A stretch of DNA of 56,535 nucleotides from Mycobacterium sp. 852002-51163_SCH5372311 (lineage in GTDB: Bacteria; Actinomycetota; Actinomycetes; Mycobacteriales; Mycobacteriaceae). Both the position numbers and the translations under genes were made by a program. The stretch lies in the NCBI RefSeq assembly GCF_001667115.1, contig NZ_LZIJ01000011.1:1-56535 (forward strand). The letters run 5' to 3'. The notes beneath the pieces are model-generated. The model did not search any database and had not been told where the DNA came from. It was given only the letters and a program-made list of their open reading frames with translations. Of the stretch, positions 28,701 to 34,622 are shown piece by piece (position 1 is the stretch's first letter; every line of letters begins with the position of its first letter).

Positions 28701-31214
28701 CTCGATGCCGCGCTCGCCCGATTCGAGAAACTCCAGTCGGAGGCACCACGGCCGGAAAACGCGGCAACCCAAGTGGCCGAACGCCTTCGGGCAAACTTTG
28801 CGGCGCGCGACTGGGCCGCCAGGGCGGAACTACTGGCCGAAGAATGCTCCATCGACGATCGCCGTCGGACGGTGAACGCCGGAAACCTACACGGCCGAGA
28901 CGCCGACATCGCGAACATGCGTGCCATCGCCGACCTCGGGGTCGCAAACATTGCCCTGAAAACCATTGCGACCCGCGGTGAGCGCCTCGCCCTCTGTCGG
29001 GCCCGCATGTCGGGCAGAGACCAGCGGCCCGAAGCCTTTTACACCGAAACACTCACCATCATCGAGATCGACACGGACAACCGTGCCGCGGCGCAGGTCG
29101 TGTTCGACCCCGAGGACATCGACGCTGCGTTGGCGGAACTCGAAGCCCGCTACCTGGCCGGCGAGGCGGCCGCCCACGCGCCCACGTGGTCGGTGATCGC
29201 GGGAGCATACGCCGGGTTCAATCGTCACGAATTACCGCCAATGACAACGGATTCGGTGAGCATCGATCATCGGCGGCTGGTAATAAACGAGGCGGTTGAT
29301 CTGACCGTAGGTGCTAGTAGCGTGTGGGACGTCGCTCCCGACCTCCACGTCCACATTGAGGCCGTGCATCAGTTGAGCGAAATCGGAGCCGTTGTCACGC
29401 ACGTAGGTCAAGGCACCTCACCAGACGGCTTCGACGCCGAGTGGCGGATGGTCAACGTTTTCACGGTCGATGGTGATCTGCTCAACCGCTGCGAAATCTT
29501 CGACGAGGAAGACCTCGACGCTGCGCTCGCCCGGTTCGACGAGTTGCAACCGCAGGTGCGGCAGCTCGAAAACGCGGCAAGCCAAGTGAGCGCGCGCCTC
29601 TTGGCGCACTTCGCGACAGGCGACTGGGACGCCATGGCAGAGATGCTTGCCGACGACTTTTTCAGAGACGATCGCCGTCGAGTGGTGGGTGCCGGTATCG
29701 GACATGGTCGAGACGGCTGGATCGTGAACATGCGCGCGACAGCTGACCTGTGGCTCGCGAACGTCACGTCCACCGTCATCGCGACCCGCGGCGAGCGCCT
29801 TGTCCTCCTGCGTGGTCGCTTCTCGCACCGCGGTCAAGTGCCCGACGGATTTATCACCGAGTACCTCAGCATCATCGAGCTCAACGCCGACGAGCAGATC
29901 ACCGCGATCGTCATGATTGACCTCGACGACATCGACGCCGCCTTCGAAGAACTCGATGCGCGATACCTTGCCGGAGAAGCGGCCGTCCACTCGCAGACGT
30001 GGTCGGTCATCGCGCGGGCTTGCGCCACCCTCAACAGACGCGAAATCCCCGCGACAACCGCAGAATTCGCCGACATCGACCATCGACAAGTAGCTGCGAT
30101 CGGGTCTGGTGACCTGAAGGCATACATCCGCGCGAGCTTTGACCTCACGGTGAGCATTAGGACCTACGTTGAGGCTGTACATCGGCTGAGTGACCTAGGG
30201 GCAGTCGTCACCTATGTAGCGACAGGGACCTCGCAAGAGGGTTTCGACGCCGAGTGGCGTATGACGGACATCTTTACGGTCGAAGGCGAACTGATCAGCC
30301 GCTGCGAGATTTTTGACGAGGCAGACATTGCCGCCGCGCTCGCAAGGTTCGACGAGCTCGATCGGCGGGCACCACCGCTTGACAACGCCGCAACCCGAAC
30401 CTGGGCGCGCCTAACCGATGCGTTCAATCGCCGCGACGTGGACGGTTGCCTTGCCCTCACCACTGCGGATTTCCGGTATGAGGACCGGCGGAAAGGCTTG
30501 CGGGATCTAGTCGAAGGACCCGCAATCGCGAAGGCTGCGCAGGCGATGTTCGAGACTCCACCCACCAGCGTGCAGGCGACGGTGGAGCCGCTTGCCATCA
30601 GGGGATCTCGACTTTCGCTGACCCGATTCTGCTACCGCGACACCGATTTTCCCGATGGACCGATCATCGTCGAGTCCTTGCAAGTCACGGGCGTCAGCCA
30701 CGAAGGCCTCATGCAGGTCATCACGAGTTTCGATCCCGACGACATCAACGGCGCAATGGCTGAACTTACCGATCGCTGGATCGCCTCCGGAGAGGTCGCG
30801 CATCCCGAGATCATTGTGTCGGTGCAAAAGCTGACCGAGACCCTAAACCGCCATGACTGGGATGCTTTCGCCAAACTGAGCGACGGCGCCACTTTCATCA
30901 ACCACCGGCAGTTGTCCACGCCAGGTGTCCAGACGATCGCCGATAACATGACGTCGTTTCAAATGATGGCGTCGCTCGTGCCCGACTATTGGGTCGAACT
31001 CGCCGAGGTTCTCACGCACTCGGCGATGGGAGCTGTGAACTACGTGGTCTTGCGGGGCACCTCGACCGATGGCGCCGCGATCGAGATTCCGCTTATCACG
31101 CTCACAGCCTTCGACAGCGAACGCGTGACGCGTTTCGAGGCCTTCGACGCAGACCAGCGCGAGCTGGCATTGGCCCGGTTCGAGGAACTGGGCCTCATGT
31201 CTCAGCCGCACTGA
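16731..31214 (+). CDS. giant SARP/BTAD-cyclase-STAND ATPase regulator with a tandem NTF2/SnoaL-like repeat array
   Basis: 4,827 codons from the TTG at 16731; ATG 16761 is an alternative that shortens it by ten. Order: OmpR-like winged helix and BTAD domain (about 20-258); class III cyclase domain (271-440) with Asp281, Lys320, Asp326, Asn384 and Arg388; STAND ATPase (Walker A GEPGVGKT about 500-507, Walker B VVLILDDLHW 611-620); TPR-like helices to about 1280. Two short NTF2-like units (1295, 1444) precede twelve full units beginning near residues 1591, 1859, 2128, 2399, 2670, 2940, 3204, 3471, 3741, 4008, 4279 and 4550. The frame is open for 14.5 kb. It should bind DNA and possibly make cyclic nucleotide; the repeat array is of unknown role, perhaps ligand-binding. 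Confidence 0.9.
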   Translation: MTKHLIAPPTMVNVSTLPWVELGVLGPLQVRQDGRPVTIPGAKPRAILTMLALHDGSVVAADSLVELLWGEDPPRTAAKALPTHISTLRRTLGDGFVLTEGAGWTLADSEVDASRYKAAARLGRAAAAAGDTGQAVARFEEALALWRGIPELPDSRRGASEKTQWIEGHAALVEDRADALLLTGRAAEIIGELEAAVADAPLRERRWGQLMLALYRAGRQGEALGAYQRARTLLADELGVDPGPDLRRLEAAIVAQDTALEIPAAQQPSTVTRAVTFLLTDIEGSTAAWEADAGAMAAALARHDELVEQVVTSRGGRLIKTRGEGDATFSVFERPSTAAAAAIELQEAIVHEPWALREPMRIRVALHTGEAELRDGDYFGRAVNRAARLRSLAEGGQILCSGATAELVIDSLADDVELADLGMRQLKNLARPEHVFELRLATAELSPPVPANDAPIDRPDLPAVLGGPGPFVGRGPELEGLFSAWQRALAGGTNAVLIAGEPGVGKTRLAGEWSRQAYDQGALVIYGRCDEDLGAPYQPFAEALRSLVPCLGANGLRGLRGVEALLALVPGLTDVLPDLAAPTRADPDTERYALFDAVVALLGIASARAPVVLILDDLHWAAKPTLLLLRHLLRFGERDRVQIVGTYRSTDLDRSHPLAAMLADLHRSVDSGTANRIALGGLNEDDVTEYVAEAGFDDEELARALASVTGGNPFFLIEALRHVDESGGHWDPSTLPQGVREAVSRRLTRLPAETNKALAAAAVVGSRFGLELVERVVGDDLVDAFDEACKAGIVIEESSGHYRFNHALVRQSLLAELPSVRRLRLHQRIATTLETEAGADDELLAELAYHYFECAWAGNAAKAVEYCRRAADQAMARLAYEGAADLYDRALHALEEIDDELPDRDDQVAALTISRCEALLAAGDVISAASAVAQLQEATRDSARLAAWATCFDGQLSMLIHPERLDEVEAAVGAAAGTLSALDDAAGEAMAHTVRAGCLARLGRIGDCEIALDDALTAARRAREHRRVNAVLANAPLAALWGPNPVPRAGGRCLDVVRLLRITTDSPAVEATSTRCQAVLEAFRGRAEAARRMIDSARRTVTELGLRHALLEVEQFAGIVELVAADPAAAEAHLRQAYNGFRRMGLDADTAETAALLGRTCLALDRADEADELCRESERLAGHALKPSIAWRSLRAHLLSRGNDHDGAQRAAEAAVALAERTDLLVDHGDACASLATVLGAAGNDAGARAAAERAVGLYERKGAAALAEMAREILGAGRPSVPAPPEPPRQAEPDNACVRAVGRLDDAVDREAWDEVEQQFATDVHVESRRKVVGYPRVDLSPRGWIREVQRARQLGMVRQRHAVVAVRGDRLALTRVEVGTADVSPGAPQDELLRLIGLDEDGRIELLLWFDVEDMDAAVAELDAAHARQIARAPQEDPSAELDNACVRVIRESEAAANRDAWEEVERIYAPDVFFESRRKVIGFTRDDLPPGAWADHARRLRDSGPRRARIGVIATRGERLALTRLELFTEDESPGAPHDEALQLYGIDNEGRISLQVVFDIDDIDAAVAELAAAHARFEETPPEARALENAASRTDDRANELFTDHRWDELDKLFADDLQIDDRRRGLRRQGGDRATELANMRAIADIGVKTMASHVLAIRGERLALTRTVFSGRDDRPEAFRNELLRIAEIDTDGLIVAMIAFDLDDLEAAYEELEARYLAGEAAPYARVWQIGMETLGELNRHEPGRMIAELVYTDHRHVPFAPGDFGRAVEELWALIPDARYRTPAVYALDTHGMVAKFVIEGTDVHGNELQWPRVLLLYVGRDETRLDVYEEDDVDAALARFEELRPQALRLENAASQAVERYMAHFAARDWDSLAKVLADDMSTDDRRRVVNTGIRSGRDAEIANLRAAADVGITYMTSVVIAARGERLILTRTSGGNGGSEEFLNDVVGVVEINSHNQIAAIVVFDADDLQAALAELDARYIAGEAASYARAWSLATGAFAAINRHELPELAPDWANIDHRRGAAFAPGDMTAFVHDLFGDSPDINVYIEAVHRISNLGVVVTQRAHGTSQNGFQAEWREVGLFTFDGDLLSRCELFDETDLDAAIARFDQLSRPTPRLENAASQVYERCNAYFAAHDWDALAATFADDISTEDRRRVVGIAVGHGRDAVIATTREIVDVGMTNLTSSVIAIRGNRLVLARARFSGPDQEPGAFHTDVLIVLESNADNRIAAHLVFDPDDFEAALAELDARYLAGEAADHARTWAVVSGTFASVSRNELPAHTPYCTTIDHRRVTAFAPGELNAYIRAGCELDQTVRTYVEVVHRLSGLGAVCTFAAHGGSREGFDAEWRGVSLSMVDGDLVNRSELFDETELDAAIAKFDQLSRPAPRLENAASRAIERFQMCFTARDWDTMAEMMAEDVLDDDRRRVVNAGVRHGRDAEIANMQAIADIGTQRLSSTVIATRGERLVLRREHVGNDELPEAFQFTDVLQIVELDADERFAAVVTFDLNQIDAAFEELDDRYLAGEAAEHAHTWSVITRWYAALNRHEIPPTTPDWVNTDHRRGRSFEAGDLPAFLRATWELVPQARIYIEAVHRLSNFGALVTQASQGTSPDGFDAEWREISMKILDGDLVSRSELFDETDLDTAITRFEELQPPIPRLQNAATQVAQRFWSSFVARDWDGMTELLADDLSTEDRRRVVSAGTHHGRHFDIGNMRAVADIGVTNAMLTVIATRGMRLALSRVRLSGRDQRPDAFHTEALGIAEIDDDGRLIAHVAFDPDDFDAAFAELEARYLAGEAAKHSQTWSVIVRECAAFNRHELPPADWVTIDHRPVAPMDTSDLQAAIRAIWDLTPDLTARIEAVHRLSGFGAVVTYTAHGISTEGFAAEWRMIEVLTVEGDQLNRSEFFDEAHLDAALARFEELHSQAPQRLTNAVSQRFLAHFANRDWAAMAQDFAEDYYQDDRRRAVNSGLREGRDAAIEDLRAAQDVGFTNVTLDIIATRGEHLILTRWQASGRDPEAIRLEVHQVVEIDADERFAACIVFDLDDVDAAFEELDARYLAGEAATHAHTWSVITSTYAAFNQHELSRPDWVVIDHRPGALFASSNLPASVHAFWDQTPDLSIRIEAVHRLSDFGAVVTHTADGTSPDGFAAEWRMIQVLTIEGDQVCRCELFDEEDVGAALARFDELHAQATRLENAASRITERCCACFSAQDWSALAELLADDMILDDRRRVVNAGIRQGRDLYIADNRAAVEAGAEILSSRVIATRGERLALTHARAFNRGFSPGEVGAEWLAVAEIDVGKRIVAIVAFDLDDIDAAFEELDTRYLAGEAAAHERTWSVIARECAAFNRHELTAVDYITVDHRPLPIIEALSQAAVRVWDVTPDFGVHIEAVHRLSDFGAVATYQANGTSLEGFDAEWRMIELATVEGDRINRCEVFDESNLDAALARFEELQHQAPRLNNAASQVIERYQACFTTRNWAAFAQLLADDVVADDRRHVVNAGVRRGRDLHIADMQATVEVSAPTFYSSVIATRGEQLALAHVRIFNRGMTGEVGAEALGICEIDADERMAAMVTFDTDDLDAAFAELDARYLAGEAAAHSRTWSVIARAQAAGNRRELPPTATDSVYIDHRPVVRIEAVDAAASLRAMWDLAPEISFYIEAVHQLSEFGAVVTQVLKGTSQEGFDAEWRTIDVFKVEGDLISRCEVFDEADVDTALARFEELQPQAPRLENAASQMVERYFACFSARDWSAMAKLLADDIVVDDRRRVVNAGIRQGRDLYIADNRAAVEVGAETIFSSIVATRGERLALAHIRSVNRGLLPGELGAEMLGIAEIDADHRIIAAVVFDLDDIDAAYEELDARYLAGEAAAHAHTWSVIVRERAAFNRHELTAVDYITVDHRPLPIIEAFSQAALRVWDVTPDFGIHIEAVHRLSDFGAVATYQANGTSLEGFDGEWRIALLVTVEGDRINRCEVFEDADLDAALARFEKLQSEAPRPENAATQVAERLRANFAARDWAARAELLAEECSIDDRRRTVNAGNLHGRDADIANMRAIADLGVANIALKTIATRGERLALCRARMSGRDQRPEAFYTETLTIIEIDTDNRAAAQVVFDPEDIDAALAELEARYLAGEAAAHAPTWSVIAGAYAGFNRHELPPMTTDSVSIDHRRLVINEAVDLTVGASSVWDVAPDLHVHIEAVHQLSEIGAVVTHVGQGTSPDGFDAEWRMVNVFTVDGDLLNRCEIFDEEDLDAALARFDELQPQVRQLENAASQVSARLLAHFATGDWDAMAEMLADDFFRDDRRRVVGAGIGHGRDGWIVNMRATADLWLANVTSTVIATRGERLVLLRGRFSHRGQVPDGFITEYLSIIELNADEQITAIVMIDLDDIDAAFEELDARYLAGEAAVHSQTWSVIARACATLNRREIPATTAEFADIDHRQVAAIGSGDLKAYIRASFDLTVSIRTYVEAVHRLSDLGAVVTYVATGTSQEGFDAEWRMTDIFTVEGELISRCEIFDEADIAAALARFDELDRRAPPLDNAATRTWARLTDAFNRRDVDGCLALTTADFRYEDRRKGLRDLVEGPAIAKAAQAMFETPPTSVQATVEPLAIRGSRLSLTRFCYRDTDFPDGPIIVESLQVTGVSHEGLMQVITSFDPDDINGAMAELTDRWIASGEVAHPEIIVSVQKLTETLNRHDWDAFAKLSDGATFINHRQLSTPGVQTIADNMTSFQMMASLVPDYWVELAEVLTHSAMGAVNYVVLRGTSTDGAAIEIPLITLTAFDSERVTRFEAFDADQRELALARFEELGLMSQPH
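20613..21500 (+). repeat. two short NTF2-like repeat units opening the array
   Basis: Units of 149 and 147 codons start at 20613 (DNACVRAVGRLDDAVDREAWDEVE) and 21060 (LDNACVRVIRESEAAANRDAWEEVE). Each has the A-domain pattern only: ESRRKV, an RGERLALTR-like strand and FD-x-DDIDAAVAEL. They lack the B domain of the later units and look like an older, separately duplicated pair. Confidence 0.75.
26460..26523 (+). repeat. 64-base exact repeat, copy 1 (unit 7)
   Basis: Identical to 28071-28134, 1,611 bases downstream. It encodes VNAGIRQGRDLYIADNRAAVE in array unit 7. A second stretch at the same offset (from 26826) is nearly identical too. Confidence 0.85.
28071..28134 (+). repeat. 64-base exact repeat, copy 2 (unit 9)
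   Basis: Second copy of the repeat at 26460-26523, in array unit 9. Together with the near-identical B domains of units 7 and 9 it marks a recent duplication or gene conversion. Confidence 0.85.
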
Positions 31215-31283
31215 CCGTCAACATCGCGTCGAACATGGCAGCTCGGCTGTCGAGTCAGCGAGGCCTCTCTCTGCGGGTTCGAT

Positions 31284-31700
31284 TCATGTGTGCGCGAACG
31301 GATTCGCTACACGTACCCCCTCGATAACCTGACCGTCGTTGAGCTCCTCCGTCCATAAAGTGTCACAACGTAATTCGGCGGCACTGCGGACAATCATGGC
31401 GTCCCAGAACGAAAGCCGGTGACGACTCGACAAAGTCGCTGCGGCGATGACGTCATCGGGCAACGGCGAGTGGACGCGCCATCGCACCAGGTTCTTGAGC
31501 GTGTCGACCGCGACGTCGGGACCCATCGTCTTTGCGATCTTGCGCGTCGCACTGACGTAGAACTCCTGCAGAACCTGCACGCTGAATGCTCCACGGCGTT
31601 CACGCCATAGGCGATCGACAAGCGCGCTGGCCACTTCGTGCTTTTCACCGGCCGCCACATCATATGCATAGAGCAAGATGTTCGCGTCCACGAAGTCCAC
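31284..31700 (-). CDS. vapC: VapC-type toxin, PIN-domain ribonuclease
   Basis: 138 residues from the GTG at 31700, chosen because the PIN fold begins at once (VDFVDANILLYAYD). The acidic residues Asp5, Glu46 (VLQEFYVSATRK) and Asp100 (SFWDAMIV) are present, as is the late LWTEELNDGQ segment. The antitoxin gene lies two bases upstream. It is distinct in sequence from the VapC at 10766. Family members cleave RNA with Mg2+. Confidence 0.9.
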   Translation of the reverse strand: MDFVDANILLYAYDVAAGEKHEVASALVDRLWRERRGAFSVQVLQEFYVSATRKIAKTMGPDVAVDTLKNLVRWRVHSPLPDDVIAAATLSSRHRLSFWDAMIVRSAAELRCDTLWTEELNDGQVIEGVRVANPFAHT

Positions 31701-31702
31701 GG

Positions 31703-31939
31703 TCAGCGTTCGTGAATCTCGTCGCGGGTCCAGGTGATCGGTCCGACCTCCAGGAGGCCCGCGCTCATCTTCTGACGCTCGAGCTCCCATGCCTCGTCGT
31801 AGTCGCGCACATCGCCGACGAGTTGCTCGAGCAATCGGGCAACCAGACTCGACACCGACATATCACGCTGGGCCGCCAGCACCTTCGCGCGTCGTACCAA
31901 CTCCTCCGGCATCGAGAGCGTGATGTTCTTGGTCGTCAC
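31703..31939 (-). CDS. vapB: antitoxin, ribbon-helix-helix VapB-type
   Basis: 78 residues from the GTG at 31939; an ATG farther up at 32020 is in frame but the added residues do not look like the family. TKNITLSMPEELVRRAKVLAAQRDMSVSSLVARLLEQL is a ribbon-helix-helix DNA-binding unit (beta strand, two helices). The rest (DYDEAWELERQKMSAGLLEVGPITWTRDEIHER) is the toxin-binding tail. The toxin gene follows two bases later. Confidence 0.88.
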   Translation of the reverse strand: MTTKNITLSMPEELVRRAKVLAAQRDMSVSSLVARLLEQLVGDVRDYDEAWELERQKMSAGLLEVGPITWTRDEIHER

Positions 31940-32094
31940 AGTGATCCAGTGTAGCACTGAATCACAGCTTGAGGCCGCCGTACGGTCGCTCACGTACGAG
32001 CGATATGGCGTGGATAGCACCTGCTCGCGAGTGATAACCTAATTCTCCGAATTGCATAATGCTCCTACCACCACAGTCCGCTTCCGGAGGTGAC

Positions 32095-33750
32095 GTGTCA
32101 GCAGCACCGGGACGCCCGCTGCCCCTACTGACCGGCCAAAACGAGTTCTTCTGGAAGGCGGGCGCCGACGGCACGCTGCGATTTCAGGAATGCCAGGCGT
32201 GCCAAGCGCTGATCCATCCGCCCGCGCCGGTATGCCGCTACTGCCGGTCACGCGACATCGGCGTGCGGGACGTCTCCGGAAAGGCGACCCTGGCCGGCTT
32301 CACCGTGAACCACCGATTCAGCGTGCCCGGGATGCCGGCGCCCTACGTCATTGCGCAGGTGGCGATCGCTGAGGATCCCCGGGTCCGGCTGACCACCAAC
32401 ATCGTCGATTGCGACCCCGACCAGCTCGAGCTCGGTCAGCAGGTCGAAGTCGTCTTCGAGCAGATCGAGGATGTGTGGCTGCCGCTGTTCAAGCCCGCCG
32501 CAGCTACCGAGCCGTCGGCCCTGCCTGACGACGAGATTGCGCCGGAGCGCTTCGGCGAGTACGTCCGGCCCATGCTGACCACGGAGAAGTTCGAGGACAA
32601 GGTCGCCCTCACCGGGATCGGCATGTCACAAATCGGTCGCCGGCTGATGGTGCCGCCGCTGTCGCTGACTATCGACGCCTGCGAGGCGGCCATCGCCGAC
32701 GCCGGGCTGACGATCGCTGACATCGACGGCCTGTCGACCTATCCCGGCGGCGGCAATCTCGGTGGGTTCGGCGAGGGCGGGGTGACCTCACTGGAAGCCG
32801 CCCTTGGCATTCGGCCGACGTGGCACAACGGCGGCATCGAGACGTTCGGCCCGGGCGGCTCGGTGATCGCCGCGATGCTCGCGGTCGCCGGCGGCCTCGC
32901 CCGTCACGTGCTGTGCTTCCGCACGTTATGGGAAGCCACCTTCAACGAGCTGATGAAGCAGGGCAAGATCATCCCCTCGATGGGCCGCACCGACAGTTGG
33001 CAGTGGCCGTTCGGCGCCACGTCGGCGGCACACACGCTCGCCCTCAACGCGCAGCGGCACTTCCATCGGTACGGCACCACCAAGGAGACGCTGGGCTGGA
33101 TCGCGTTGAACCAGCGCGCCAACGCCGAACTCAACCCGACCGCCGTCTACCGGTCGCCGATGACCATGGACGACTATCTGAACGCCCGTCCCATCACCAC
33201 GCCCTTCGGTCTCTACGACTGCGATGTGCCGTGCGACGGAGCCATCGCTGTCGTCGTCTCCGCCGTCGACGCCGCCCGCGACCTGGCCAAGCCGCCCGTC
33301 CTGGTGGAGGCGGTCGGGACACAGATCATCGAGCGGATCGATTGGGACCAAAGCACTTTGACCCATGAGCCGCAGGTGCTGGGCCAGGCCGCGCACGTCT
33401 GGACAAGGACCTCGCTACGGCCGGCCGATGTCGACGTCGCCGAACTCTACGACGGGTTCACCATGAACTGCCTGTCGTGGATCGAGGCGCTGGGCTTCTG
33501 CGGTATCGGCGAGGCCCGCGAATTCCTGGACGGCGGAAAGAACATCGCCCGCGACGGCGTGCTGCCACTCAACACTCATGGCGGCCAACTGTCGCACGGC
33601 CGGACCCACGGCATGGGCCTGCTGCACGAGGCGGTCAGCCAATTGCGCGGCGAGGCGGGCGAACGTCAGGTTGCCGACGCCCGGGTTGGCGTGGTCAGCA
33701 GCGGCGGGCTCACTCCCAGCGGGGTGCTTCTGCTGCGGGCGGACGCATGA
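32095..33750 (+). CDS. DUF35/OB-fold zinc ribbon fused to a thiolase-like enzyme
   Basis: 551 residues from the GTG at 32095 (GGAGG ends four bases before it); ATG 32059 is also possible. The N-terminal about 130 residues form a DUF35 module: a rubredoxin-like zinc ribbon (CQAC and CRYC) followed by an OB-fold (GKATLAGFTVNHRF, YVIAQVAI). The thiolase part starts near VALTGIGMSQIGRR and has the lipid-transfer-protein style NTHGGQLSHGRTHGMG end. Such thiolase/DUF35 pairs act as acyl-CoA binding enzymes, for example retro-aldolases in steroid side-chain breakdown. Usually they are separate genes. The hydrolase gene overlaps its stop by four bases. Confidence 0.85.
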   Translation: MSAAPGRPLPLLTGQNEFFWKAGADGTLRFQECQACQALIHPPAPVCRYCRSRDIGVRDVSGKATLAGFTVNHRFSVPGMPAPYVIAQVAIAEDPRVRLTTNIVDCDPDQLELGQQVEVVFEQIEDVWLPLFKPAAATEPSALPDDEIAPERFGEYVRPMLTTEKFEDKVALTGIGMSQIGRRLMVPPLSLTIDACEAAIADAGLTIADIDGLSTYPGGGNLGGFGEGGVTSLEAALGIRPTWHNGGIETFGPGGSVIAAMLAVAGGLARHVLCFRTLWEATFNELMKQGKIIPSMGRTDSWQWPFGATSAAHTLALNAQRHFHRYGTTKETLGWIALNQRANAELNPTAVYRSPMTMDDYLNARPITTPFGLYDCDVPCDGAIAVVVSAVDAARDLAKPPVLVEAVGTQIIERIDWDQSTLTHEPQVLGQAAHVWTRTSLRPADVDVAELYDGFTMNCLSWIEALGFCGIGEAREFLDGGKNIARDGVLPLNTHGGQLSHGRTHGMGLLHEAVSQLRGEAGERQVADARVGVVSSGGLTPSGVLLLRADA

Positions 33751-34622
33751 GCGTCCGCCCGAGGGTCGTGATCGTCGACGGCGTGCCGATGTCGGCGATG
33801 GTCGCCGAAGCCCCCGACCCGAAGGCCGTGATCGTCGCCATCCACGGCGGCGGTACTACCGCAATCTATTTCGATTGCCCCGGCCATCCATCGCTTTCGT
33901 TGCTGCGGACCGGCGCTGCCGCCGGCTTCACGGTAATAGCCCTGGACCGGCCCGGTTATGGCAGCTCCGCGGCCTATCCGGATGCGATGGCCGCTCCGGA
34001 GCAGCGGGTCAACCTCGCGTACGGCGCGGTGGATCGCATCCTCGGACAGCGACCACGCGGCGCCGGAGTGTTCGTCATGGGCCATTCCGGCGGATGCGAA
34101 CTGACGATGCGGATGGCCGCCGACGAACGCGGCGCCGATCTGCTCGGCATCGAATTGGCCGGCACCGGCCGGCACTATCATCCCGCGGCCCGCGAAATCT
34201 TGAAGACGGCAACAAGAGAACGCAAGCCGGCGGGCCTGTACGACCTGCTGTGGCATCCCGAGCGGCTGTATCCACCCGAGGTCCTCAATGGGGCCACCAT
34301 CTCGCCGAGCGCCCCTGCGTATGAGGACCAGATGGTCTCCGACTGGGCCCGGCAAACCTTTCCGGCGCTTGCCCCCGCCGTGCGCGTGCCGGTGGAATTT
34401 AGCATTGCCGAGCATGAAAAGGTATGGCAGACAGACGATTCAGCGTTAACCGAAATCACCGCGCTGTTCTCCGGATCGCCGCGGTTCACCGTTAATAGGC
34501 AGCCCAAGGCGGGACACAACATCAGCCTCGGTCACAGTGCCGCCGACTATCACCGCCGGGTCTTCGCGTTCGTGGACCAATGCGTGGCCGCAGCGCCCTC
34601 GGTGAACGAAGAGGCGGGATGA
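33747..34622 (+). CDS. alpha/beta hydrolase
   Basis: 291 residues from an ATG that overlaps the thiolase stop (ATGA). Landmarks are VIVAIHGGGTTAIYFDCPG (oxyanion region), VIALDRPGYGSS, the nucleophile elbow GHSGG (MGHSGGCELTMRMAAD) and the C-terminal histidine in KAGHNISLGH. Likely an esterase, lactonase or thioesterase in the same pathway as the DUF35-thiolase, with which it is translationally coupled. Confidence 0.87.
   Translation: MSVRPRVVIVDGVPMSAMVAEAPDPKAVIVAIHGGGTTAIYFDCPGHPSLSLLRTGAAAGFTVIALDRPGYGSSAAYPDAMAAPEQRVNLAYGAVDRILGQRPRGAGVFVMGHSGGCELTMRMAADERGADLLGIELAGTGRHYHPAAREILKTATRERKPAGLYDLLWHPERLYPPEVLNGATISPSAPAYEDQMVSDWARQTFPALAPAVRVPVEFSIAEHEKVWQTDDSALTEITALFSGSPRFTVNRQPKAGHNISLGHSAADYHRRVFAFVDQCVAAAPSVNEEAG

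Larger units (their letters stand above)
21501..31211 (+). repeat. twelve tandem ~270-residue units (A+B NTF2/SnoaL-like domains)
   Basis: Units start at 21501, 22305, 23112, 23925, 24738, 25548, 26340, 27141, 27951, 28752, 29565 and 30378, a period of 792 to 813 bases. Each A domain runs from LENAAS through RDW, DDRRRVV, ATRGERLAL and FDLDDIDAAFEELDARYLAGEAA. Each B domain has TWSVI, NRHEL, IDHR, IEAVHRLS, GAVVT, GTS-GFDAEWR, RCE-FDE and LDAALARFEEL. The first (B part) and last units are the most divergent, as expected for caps. Spacing never breaks the reading frame. Confidence 0.85.

Noticed and set aside
20613..31211. Assembly artefact as the sole explanation of the repeat array
   Set aside because: Units differ clearly in protein and DNA sequence and keep frame across 12 copies; only units 7 and 9 are close enough to raise doubt about exact copy number.
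32040..32053. AATTCTCCGAATT as another GAGAAT-type operator before the DUF35-thiolase gene
   Set aside because: It contains only one ATTCTC half; its own palindrome is AATTC-TCC-GAATT, a different motif, so it was not counted.
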